From positions 806,001 to 870,000 of the forward strand of contig NZ_OBQF01000001.1 in NCBI RefSeq assembly GCF_900220995.1: 64,000 bases of DNA, given 5' to 3'. The notes beneath the pieces were generated by a model. It searched no databases. It was not told where the DNA came from and saw only the letters and a program-made list of their open reading frames with translations. A program made the position numbers and the translations under genes. This document shows positions 46,019 through 53,345 of this stretch, piece by piece. This stretch comes from Salinicoccus kekensis (GTDB lineage Bacteria; Bacillota; Bacilli; Staphylococcales; Salinicoccaceae). Each line of letters opens with the position of its first letter. The stretch's first letter is position 1.

Positions 46019-47128
46019 CTACTGCAGCTTCCCTCTTGCAGAAACTGCAGCTTCATCCACCACTTCACCATTTTCCACGATATATGCTTTTTCGTAAAGG
46101 TTCGAGACCGGGCAGATGTGATTCATTATGATCTCGACTTTCTCGCCGATTTCCACTTCATCACTGAAATTCTTATCATAGATGATTGCATGTTCATCAA
46201 AGACACTGTCGACATGCACATCATCGAATCCGACGACCTTACCGAGTCCCTTCGTTGCGGTCAATCCGACCTTCCTGTGCTGCTGGGTGATGCCTTTGGC
46301 TCCGACATCGGTGATCACACGTTCATCTGTCGGTTTGCTGATGATGGTCGTCAGGATCGTTGCTGCACACGTGTCATTGTGGCCGAGTACATTGGCCTGT
46401 GACCCATCCATCAGTATATAGGTGCCCGGGCGGATTTCAGTGATGCCTTCAGGAATGTCGAAGCCGAGTACGAACGGCGGCGTGGAACCGATGCTGACGA
46501 CCTCACATTCCATCCCATGATTACGTGCAAGACCTGCAAAGTGAAGTGTTCTCGCTGAACTGTCGTCATACAGTTCTTTCAATTCGTCGGTCGTCTGAGC
46601 TTTATACGTATGCCCGTCATGTGAGAATACACCTTTGAAGCTGACATTCCGGCTGTTTTTTATCTCATCCAGCAGGGCGGTGAAATCATCCGGCTGGATG
46701 ATGCCCGAGCGCTTCTCCCCCACTTCGATTTCAATCATTACATTCGCTTTTTCATCCGCACCTTCGAATACTTCATCAATCTCCTTCACACTGTAGATGC
46801 TGTCCACACCGAAGGAGATGCTGACCGATTCGGATAATTTGCGTATCCGCCCCACCTTCGATCTGCCGATGATCTGGTTTGCGATGAAGATGTCACGGAT
46901 GCCGGCTTCGGCCATGACTTCCGCTTCCCCTACTTTCGCCACCGTGATGCCGGCCGCACCCGCCTCCATCTGCATTTTGGCAAGCTTCGGCATCTTGTGG
47001 GTTTTAGTATGCGGCCTTAAGTTCACACCCTTACGGTCGGCATACTCCTGCATGGAAGTGATGTTCTGCTTCAAAATTTTACGGTCGATCAACAGTGCGG
47101 GTGTATCCACTTGAATGTCGTTCATCAT
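46019..47128 (-). CDS. D-serine dehydratase-like / D-threonine aldolase-type PLP enzyme
   Basis: About 369 residues, fold-type III (alanine-racemase-like barrel) with the DSD C-terminal domain. PLP lysine region LRPHTKTHKMPKLAK, GVFSHDGHTY, and metal-binding HxC in NHICPVSNLYEK near the C-terminus. This pattern is typical of D-threonine aldolases and eukaryotic-type D-serine dehydratases, which cleave D-hydroxy amino acids. The start is one of three adjacent ATGs; 47128 or 47125 best fits the AGGAG site. Substrate not determinable. Confidence 0.8.
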   Translation of the reverse strand: MMNDIQVDTPALLIDRKILKQNITSMQEYADRKGVNLRPHTKTHKMPKLAKMQMEAGAAGITVAKVGEAEVMAEAGIRDIFIANQIIGRSKVGRIRKLSESVSISFGVDSIYSVKEIDEVFEGADEKANVMIEIEVGEKRSGIIQPDDFTALLDEIKNSRNVSFKGVFSHDGHTYKAQTTDELKELYDDSSARTLHFAGLARNHGMECEVVSIGSTPPFVLGFDIPEGITEIRPGTYILMDGSQANVLGHNDTCAATILTTIISKPTDERVITDVGAKGITQQHRKVGLTATKGLGKVVGFDDVHVDSVFDEHAIIYDKNFSDEVEIGEKVEIIMNHICPVSNLYEKAYIVENGEVVDEAAVSARGKLQ

Positions 47129-47348
47129 CATTCTCTCCTGTCCATTGATTACATACCTCCACTATATATTTATTTGACTGAAAAATCCATACGGTCATTT
47201 CAAGCATCAAGAAAGACGGCATCGGCTGAAATAAACACCTGTTTAGTTGCATTTCACATACATATTGTTTGTAAGCGAATTTCAAAACCAGGCGTATATT
47301 TGTTATAATGAAGGGAATGTAACAAATTTCACTAAAAGGAGAAAACAT

Positions 47349-48491
47349 ATGTTAAGTATTAAAGGACTAACAAAAGTTTACCAGGGGAGTACAAAGGCTG
47401 TAGATGGCCTTTCCCTGGATATTAAACATGGGGAATTCATCGCCTTCATCGGCACATCCGGCAGTGGCAAAACGACTGCCCTCAGAATGCTTAACAGAAT
47501 GATTGAACCCACATCGGGCACCATCACGATCAACGGCAAGGATGCCAGTAAGATGAATCCGGTGGAGCTGCGCAGAAAAATCGGTTATGTGCTGCAGCAG
47601 ATTGGCCTGATGCCCCATATGACGATAAAGGAAAATATCGTACTCGTACCGAAATTATTGAAATGGCCCGAGGAGAAGAAAGAGGCAAAAGCGAAGGAAC
47701 TGATCAAATTGGTCGATCTCCCGGAAGAATTCCTGGACAGGTATCCATCCGAACTGTCAGGCGGCCAGCAGCAGCGCATCGGCGTTGTACGCGCCCTCGC
47801 AGCGGAACAGGATATCATCCTGATGGATGAGCCTTTCGGTGCCCTCGACCCGATTACACGTGATACGCTTCAGGATCTCGTGAAAGAGCTTCAGAAGAAA
47901 CTGAACAAGACGTTCATCTTCGTCACCCACGATATGGATGAGGCGATCAAACTGGCGGACAGGATATGCATCATGTCCGAAGGCAAGGTGCTGCAGTTCG
48001 ACACGCCCGATAATATACTGCAGGCTCCTGCCAATGATTTCGTCCGGGACTTCATCGGTGAGAACCGCCTGCTGCAGGACCGTCCGAACATACGTACAGT
48101 AGAAGAAGTGATGAAAGTGCCGATCACCGTCAAAGTCGATGAATCATTGAGCAGTACGGTCAAAATCATGCGCGATAAACGGATCGACACGATCTTTGTG
48201 GTGAATAACGAGCAGAAGCTCCTGGGCTACCTGGATATAGAGGACATCCAGGAAGGCGTGCGCAAAAACACGGAGCTGATCGACATCATGGAACGTGATG
48301 TCTACAGGGTGAGGCTGGACTCCAAACTCCAGGATTCCATCCGCACCATCCTGAAGAGGAACGTACGCAACATACCGGTCGTGGATGAAGATAACATACT
48401 TAAAGGGCTCATCACCCGCTCCAACCTGGTCGACATCGTTTATGAATCCATATGGGGAGAAGATGAAGTCACTGGAGCTGATAGCCAATGA
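47349..48491 (+). CDS. opuCA: Betaine/carnitine/choline ABC transporter, ATPase with CBS pair
   Basis: 380 residues. Walker A GTSGSGKTTALRMLNR, signature LSGGQQQRIGVVRALA, Walker B IILMDEPFGALDP. Two CBS domains (about 250-370) would sense ionic strength, as in OpuCA. AAGGAG before ATG 47349; a TTTCAA-18-TATAAT promoter with extended -10 lies at about 47280-47310. First gene of a four-gene operon ordered CA-CB-CC-CD. Confidence 0.93.
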   Translation: MLSIKGLTKVYQGSTKAVDGLSLDIKHGEFIAFIGTSGSGKTTALRMLNRMIEPTSGTITINGKDASKMNPVELRRKIGYVLQQIGLMPHMTIKENIVLVPKLLKWPEEKKEAKAKELIKLVDLPEEFLDRYPSELSGGQQQRIGVVRALAAEQDIILMDEPFGALDPITRDTLQDLVKELQKKLNKTFIFVTHDMDEAIKLADRICIMSEGKVLQFDTPDNILQAPANDFVRDFIGENRLLQDRPNIRTVEEVMKVPITVKVDESLSSTVKIMRDKRIDTIFVVNNEQKLLGYLDIEDIQEGVRKNTELIDIMERDVYRVRLDSKLQDSIRTILKRNVRNIPVVDEDNILKGLITRSNLVDIVYESIWGEDEVTGADSQ

Positions 48492-49123
48492 TGGATTTCA
48501 TAATGGAAAACAGGGCTGAACTGCTTGAGAAGACTTTGGAGCACTTCTACATTTCAATTTTTGCGCTTGTGATCGGGATTGTCATAGCGGTGCCGCTCGG
48601 CATACTGATCGCCAAGAATAAAAGGCTTGCCGGCATCATACTGACGACTGCGGGCGTCCTGCAGACGATTCCGACGCTTGCCCTGCTCGCTTTGATGATA
48701 CCTTTATTCGGCATCGGGAAAACACCCGCGATCATTGCACTTGCGGCGTATATCCTCCTCCCTATGCTGAATAACACCATCATCGGTGTTCAGAGCATCT
48801 CTGGGGAAGTGAAGGAGGCCGCAAAAAGCATGGGCATGACGAATATGCAGCTCATGCGTTCCGTCGATTTCCCGCTGGCTCTGCCCTACATCATGTCAGG
48901 CGTGCGCTTATCGAGTGTATATGTCATCAGCTGGGCGACACTCGCAAGCTATATCGGTGCAGGCGGGCTCGGTGATTATGTTTTCCAGGGTCTGAACTTG
49001 TATGAACCAGTGATGATCCTTGTCGCTGCCATACTTGTAACAGCAATAGCGCTTATTACGGATGTGCTCCTTTCCTTTGTGGAAAGATGGTCAGTTCCGA
49101 AAGGCCTAAAAGTATCCAGATGA
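48488..49123 (+). CDS. opuCB: OpuCB-type ABC permease
   Basis: 211 residues, about 6 membrane helices. ABC loop SGEVKEAAKSMGMTNMQLM. The ATG overlaps the opuCA stop (ATGA), so translation is coupled. One of the two permease subunits for compatible-solute import. Confidence 0.93.
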   Translation: MMDFIMENRAELLEKTLEHFYISIFALVIGIVIAVPLGILIAKNKRLAGIILTTAGVLQTIPTLALLALMIPLFGIGKTPAIIALAAYILLPMLNNTIIGVQSISGEVKEAAKSMGMTNMQLMRSVDFPLALPYIMSGVRLSSVYVISWATLASYIGAGGLGDYVFQGLNLYEPVMILVAAILVTAIALITDVLLSFVERWSVPKGLKVSR

Positions 49124-49145
49124 ATAAGGAAGGAGATCGATTACA

Positions 49146-50087
49146 ATGAAACAATACAGGAAAATATTCATAGTCATGCTGACCTCTTTACTGGTTTTGT
49201 CCGGATGCAGCCTGCCGGGGCTCGGCGGAGGTACCGACGACCCGATAAGGATCACATCACTCGATACGAGTGAATCACAGATCATGGCTCATATCGTGAG
49301 GCTCATGATTGAACATGACTCGGACGGCGAGCTGAATCCGACAATCATCAATAATCTCGGCGCATCTACACTGCAGCATAACGCAGTATTGAACGGTGAT
49401 GCGAATATGTCGGCGATCCGCTATTCAGGGACCGAAATGACAGGTCCGCTCGAACAGGAGCCGATCAATGACCCTGAACTGGCAATGGAGACGGCCAAAG
49501 AGATATTCTCGGAGCGTTTCGATCAGATTTACTTCGATTCCTATGGTTTTGACAATTCCTATGCGTTCATGGTGACCAAGGAGACAGCCGAGGAATATGA
49601 CCTCGTAACGACATCCGACCTTGAAGAATACAAGGATGAGCTGCGCTTCGGCGTGGACACCACCTGGCTGAACCGTCCCGGTGATGGTTATGACGGTTTT
49701 ACGGAACACTACGGCTTTTCATTCGGCAGCATCAGTCCGATGCAGATCGGCCTGGTGTATGATGCACTGGACACCGGAAGCCTGGAAGTCGCACTCGGCT
49801 ATACATCCGACGGCCGCATCGCAGCTTACGACCTCGTCGTCCTGGAAGATGATAAACAGTTCTTCCCGCCTTATGACGCTGCACCCCTTGCCACAAAGGA
49901 GCTGCTCGATGAATATCCGGAACTGATGGATACCATGGATAAGCTTGATGGCATCATCACGACGGACGTGATGCAGCAGCTGAACTATGAAGCGGACGGC
50001 CAGGGTAAGGAGCCTGCGATCGTCGCCGAGGAATTTTTGGAAGCGAACCATTATTTCGAGAACCCGGAAAGTGAGGATCAGTCATGA
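49146..50087 (+). CDS. opuCC: OpuCC-type substrate-binding lipoprotein
   Basis: 313 residues. Lipobox LSGC (Cys22), then an OpuAC-family binding domain (RITSLDTSESQIMAHIVRLMIEH, later GDANMSAIRYSGTEMTG and LEVALGYTSDGRI). Binds betaine, carnitine or choline; the exact ligand is not readable by eye. AAGGAGATCG upstream, operon position third. Confidence 0.92.
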   Translation: MKQYRKIFIVMLTSLLVLSGCSLPGLGGGTDDPIRITSLDTSESQIMAHIVRLMIEHDSDGELNPTIINNLGASTLQHNAVLNGDANMSAIRYSGTEMTGPLEQEPINDPELAMETAKEIFSERFDQIYFDSYGFDNSYAFMVTKETAEEYDLVTTSDLEEYKDELRFGVDTTWLNRPGDGYDGFTEHYGFSFGSISPMQIGLVYDALDTGSLEVALGYTSDGRIAAYDLVVLEDDKQFFPPYDAAPLATKELLDEYPELMDTMDKLDGIITTDVMQQLNYEADGQGKEPAIVAEEFLEANHYFENPESEDQS

Positions 50088-50779
50088 CTGGAAATATCGT
50101 TACAGACTTTTTCAATTACTATATCGTGAACGGCGGCTACATGTTTGAGCTGTTTTTCAACCATCTGCTGATGTCAGTATATGGAGTGATTTTCGCTTCC
50201 ATAGTCGGCATCCCCGTCGGGATACTGATTGCACGCTTTTCAAAACTCTCCGGCCTGGTCATCACATTGACCAATATCATTCAGACGATTCCCGTCATCG
50301 CGATGCTCGCCATCATGATGCTCGTGATGGGGCTCGGAAGCACCACGGTTGTGATCACCGTATTCTTCTACGCCCTTTTGCCCATCATCAAGAACACATA
50401 CACCGGCATATCGAACGTCGATTCAAACATTAAAGATGCCGGTAAAAGTATGGGCATGACACGCAACCAGGTGCTGACCATGGTGGAACTGCCGCTTGCA
50501 CTGTCGGTCATCATCGGCGGCTTAAGGATTGCGCTTGTGGTGGCGATAGGCGTCGTCGCCGTCGGCTCATTCATCGGCGCGACCACCCTTTCAGACGTCA
50601 TCATCCGCGGGACGAATGCTTCCGACGGAACGGTCTTCATACTCGCCGGTGCGGTCCCGATCGCAATCATTGCAGTGATTGTGGATATCATCCTGAGACT
50701 CATTGAAAGAAGGCTCGATCCGACAAGGAGGAAGAAAGCACCAAGTGAAAAGAACCACCGTGTACAGACCATCAATTGA
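50084..50779 (+). CDS. opuCD: OpuCD-type ABC permease
   Basis: 231 residues with about 6 membrane helices and an ABC loop around SNIKDAGKSMGMTRNQVLTM. ATG overlaps the opuCC stop by four bases. Second permease subunit. A strong terminator follows, closing the operon. Confidence 0.93.
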   Translation: MTGNIVTDFFNYYIVNGGYMFELFFNHLLMSVYGVIFASIVGIPVGILIARFSKLSGLVITLTNIIQTIPVIAMLAIMMLVMGLGSTTVVITVFFYALLPIIKNTYTGISNVDSNIKDAGKSMGMTRNQVLTMVELPLALSVIIGGLRIALVVAIGVVAVGSFIGATTLSDVIIRGTNASDGTVFILAGAVPIAIIAVIVDIILRLIERRLDPTRRKKAPSEKNHRVQTIN

Positions 50780-50781
50780 AT

Positions 50782-50822
50782 AAAAAAAAGAGCTGACGGA
50801 AAATGATTCGTCAGCTCTTTTA
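50782..50822. terminator. Bidirectional terminator after opuCD
   Basis: AAAAGAGCTGACG/CGTCAGCTCTTTT stem with a 10-base loop, A-run on one side and T-run on the other; shared with the convergent nuclease gene. Confidence 0.93.
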
Positions 50823-50823
50823 C

Positions 50824-52353
50824 TTATTCACACGCATGACCGTCATTGTCCCTGTCCATCTTCGACTGGTATGCCGGATGGTCGGATGGCACGCCGTCCG
50901 GGAAGACTTCACGCAGTTCGGTGCAGTTTGCGAAATTATAATTTCCTGTATCTGCCGAAGTATCGGCAGGTTCCTCAATGGAAGTTTCCGCCGAGCTGGA
51001 TGAACTTATCTCACATGCATAGCCGTCATTGTCCCTGTCCATCTTGGACTGATATGCCGGGTGATCGGACGCCACACCATCCGGGAAGACTTCACGCAGC
51101 TCAGTGCAGTTTGCGAAGTTATAAGATCCGGTATCCGTGCCGCCTCCATCATCTGCAGGCTCTTCAACAGCCGGTTCTTCTTCGTAGTTGAAGCCTTCCC
51201 CGCCCTCATTGACATAACCCGGAATCGACCAGATGCCGAGGCCGTTATCTTTCGCATACTGCTCGGCGACCTTGAAATCTTCCAGATACCGCTGCTGCTC
51301 ATAGATGTAACCGACCCTGGCGAGACCCTCTTCAAGCAGGACTTCATGTACGTTCACATCGTCTGCATAAAGATAGACAAGCTCCCTTCCATAATGATCC
51401 TGCTTATCGCCGTCATCATATTCTATGTACAGCTGACCAGCTCCATTCAGGAGATCGGTGAGCCTTTCAGAAGCCTCCGGACCGTATGGCTGTACCGGCT
51501 CATTCGGATGGACGGTTTCCGGCGTATCGATCAACAATAACCTCAAGTTCAGATTGTTGCCATCCTCGTCGATGACATGGACCGTATCACCATCCACAAC
51601 ACGGTATAGCTGAACAGGTATCAGTCCATTTTTGACAACATCTTCTTCCTCTGTTTGCTTCTCGGCTTCAGTCTCTTCTGCCGCTTGCTCTTCCTCCGCC
51701 TGTTTCTCGGCTTCAGTCTCTTCTGCCGCTTGCTCTTCCTCCGCCTGTTTCTCGGCTTCGGCCTTTTCTGCCGCTTGTTCTTCCTCCGCCTGTTTCTCGG
51801 CTTCGGCCTTTTCTGCAGCTTGTTCTTCCTCCGCCTGTTTCTCGGCTTCGGCCTTTTCTGCAGCTTGTTCTTCTTCCGCCCTCTGCTCGGCTTCGGTTTC
51901 TTCAGCATCTTCTTCCTCAGTCATTTCATCGATGCCCGCTTCTACAGCGATTTCTCCACTGTCCAAGTGCTCTTCTGTTCCCTCCGGATCTGCAGACAGA
52001 CCAATCACAACGAATGATAACACCATCAAGCCGAGCGTGATGCCCGTCGTACGGTTGAATTTTCCTCTTTCATTATATTTATTTTTGTAATTCCGGTTGA
52101 ACAAAAGAGACAGCACCAGTCCGGCAGTCGCCATTAAAAGTATGCCGGTGAATATATCTGCGATGCCGACAGTGCTGCTCACAGCAGTATATAAGAGCAT
52201 AAGCAAAATTGTCACTGATGCAGATATGGTGGTGCCTTTCCATAAATCATTCTGCGACTCACCGCCCACGCTCCGACTGTAAAGTGCCCTGAGGTAAATT
52301 CCCAAAGTGACTAGCACCCCGGTGAATATTAAAGGTAAAAAAATGAAACCCAC
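50824..52353 (-). CDS. Membrane-tethered thermonuclease with Glu-rich repeats and two Excalibur domains
   Basis: 509 residues. Four membrane helices (about 4-22, 43-61, 64-84, 104-120) precede an acidic repeat region (154-240) of six 15-residue units (EAEKQAEEEQAAEKA). A staphylococcal-nuclease domain (about 246-380) has Arg271 and Glu279 in RLLLIDTPE and Arg323 in YGRELVY, i.e. a complete triad. Two Excalibur domains (411-448, 472-509) end in DRDNDGxACE, calcium-binding type. It should degrade DNA outside the membrane. The repeats are 45-bp tandem copies. Confidence 0.85.
   Translation of the reverse strand: MGFIFLPLIFTGVLVTLGIYLRALYSRSVGGESQNDLWKGTTISASVTILLMLLYTAVSSTVGIADIFTGILLMATAGLVLSLLFNRNYKNKYNERGKFNRTTGITLGLMVLSFVVIGLSADPEGTEEHLDSGEIAVEAGIDEMTEEEDAEETEAEQRAEEEQAAEKAEAEKQAEEEQAAEKAEAEKQAEEEQAAEKAEAEKQAEEEQAAEETEAEKQAEEEQAAEETEAEKQTEEEDVVKNGLIPVQLYRVVDGDTVHVIDEDGNNLNLRLLLIDTPETVHPNEPVQPYGPEASERLTDLLNGAGQLYIEYDDGDKQDHYGRELVYLYADDVNVHEVLLEEGLARVGYIYEQQRYLEDFKVAEQYAKDNGLGIWSIPGYVNEGGEGFNYEEEPAVEEPADDGGGTDTGSYNFANCTELREVFPDGVASDHPAYQSKMDRDNDGYACEISSSSSAETSIEEPADTSADTGNYNFANCTELREVFPDGVPSDHPAYQSKMDRDNDGHACE
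51634..51894 (-). repeat. 45-bp in-frame tandem repeats in the thermonuclease gene
   Basis: Six near-identical 45-bp units encode a 15-residue Glu/Ala/Lys/Gln repeat, a stiff charged helix between the membrane part and the nuclease. Near-identity of DNA copies suggests recent expansion and likely length variation between strains. Confidence 0.9.
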
Positions 52354-52483
52354 TGCTCCCGCCTCCTATAATATGTTATTAATATAATTATACAGCATAT
52401 ATTATAGTGATAAATGAAGATTATTTAATACAACTGACAAAATGATACAGTATCCTGTTCCATGTTTTTGACATGTAATACGT

Positions 52484-52508
52484 TTTTAACATCCCTGCCA
52501 ATGGGTAT
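52484..52508 (+). promoter_or_regulatory. SigB-type promoter of acidic lipoprotein 3
   Basis: TTTTAA (52484-52489), 13-bp spacer, GGGTAT (52503-52508): the -10 is exact and the -35 differs by one base from GTTTAA. Confidence 0.65.
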
Positions 52509-52546
52509 AGTAGATATAAATCTATTAATAATGGGAGGATTTATAA

Positions 52547-52834
52547 ATGAACTTCAAGAAATATTTACTTGCCGGCGGTCTGGCTTCCATATTGGTATTA
52601 GGCGCCTGTGGAGATGATGCTGCAGATGAGTCTGCAGAAACTTTGGATACTGAAGGCGGCACCGAAGTGGATGATGAAGGCACCTCTGACGGCCCTGTCG
52701 AAACCATCCAGGATTCAGGTGAAAGTGTAGACGAAGATGAGATAGACCATGATAGTACGGAGACGGAAACTGAAGCTGATAACACTGCAGATGATGCCGG
52801 TGATGAAAACCCGGATGAGGAAGACTCGGAGTGA
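52547..52834 (+). CDS. Small acidic lipoprotein (paralogue 3)
   Basis: 95 residues. Signal peptide KKYLLAGGLAS with lipobox LGAC (Cys21), then a 75-residue disordered tail rich in Asp, Glu, Thr and Ser without repeats. GGGAGG ribosome site. It has a SigB-type promoter and probably shares its transcript with the small membrane protein 19 bases downstream. Function unknown. Confidence 0.78.
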   Translation: MNFKKYLLAGGLASILVLGACGDDAADESAETLDTEGGTEVDDEGTSDGPVETIQDSGESVDEDEIDHDSTETETEADNTADDAGDENPDEEDSE

Positions 52835-52858
52835 TAAAATCATAAGGGGCTGATGATA

Positions 52859-52984
52859 TTGGCTGATAAGCGAAAAGTCCACCCTGAAAAAGATGAGAAG
52901 AAAAATGCATTGGGGTTCAGTTGGATCGTACTCATTGTAAGTGTCATTGTTCTGGTCGGCGGCTTCATATGGCTGCTGTTATAA
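52859..52984 (+). CDS. Small single-pass membrane protein (41-43 residues)
   Basis: 41 residues from TTG 52859 (AGGGG 8-9 bases upstream) or 43 from ATG 52853. A charged N-terminus (ADKRKVHPEKDEKKN) is followed by one hydrophobic helix (WIVLIVSVIVLVGGFIWLLL) reaching the C-terminus. It begins 19-25 bases after lipoprotein 3 and ends just before a terminator, so it is the second gene of that unit. The positive-inside pattern predicts a cytoplasmic N-terminus. Function unknown. Confidence 0.7.
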   Translation: MADKRKVHPEKDEKKNALGFSWIVLIVSVIVLVGGFIWLLL

Positions 52985-52995
52985 AAACCATCAGT

Positions 52996-53027
52996 GCCCG
53001 GGAGTGACCAGCTCCCGGGCTTCTTTG
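52996..53027 (+). terminator. Terminator of lipoprotein 3 unit
   Basis: GCCCGGGAG/CTCCCGGGC stem, 7-base loop, then TTCTTT. Confidence 0.88.
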
Positions 53028-53042
53028 TGATCATACCGGCAT

Positions 53043-53085
53043 AAAAAAAAGCGCTGTTCATTTCATATGAAATGAACAGCGCTTT
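53043..53085 (-). terminator. Terminator of tRNA-Thr
   Basis: A perfect palindrome (AAAGCGCTGTTCATTTCATA and its complement, no real loop) with eight T on the minus strand, directly after the tRNA 3' end. Confidence 0.9.
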
Positions 53086-53096
53086 ATATCAAGGTA

Positions 53097-53167
53097 AGCC
53101 GACAGCGAGAATCGAACTCGCATCGCAGCCTTACCATGGCTGTGTTCTACCATTAAACTATGTCGGC
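53097..53167 (-). tRNA. tRNA-Thr (anticodon GGT)
   Basis: 71-nt cloverleaf: acceptor GCCGACA/TGTCGGC, short D arm (GTTTAATGGTAGAAC), anticodon stem CAGCC/GGCTG with loop ATGGTAA, T arm GCGAG-TTCGATT-CTCGC, discriminator T. CCA is not encoded. The D arm and length resemble tRNA-Gly, but GGT reads Thr codons ACC and ACU, and G1-C72 and C2-G71 suit threonyl-tRNA synthetase. A TATAAT -10 lies upstream. Confidence 0.88.
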
Positions 53168-53345
53168 GAAAATTTGCAATGGCTTGATTGCATTACTTAT
53201 ACATTATAGCAGTGAATGTCAAAATCATAAACACCTTTTTGCAACTTTTCATTAAATAAAGTGGTAAAAATCCACGAAATCCGTACCAGGAAATTTGAGA
53301 GGTGCCGGCTCCCCTCACCCAGCGGGCTCCAGATCGGCACACTCA

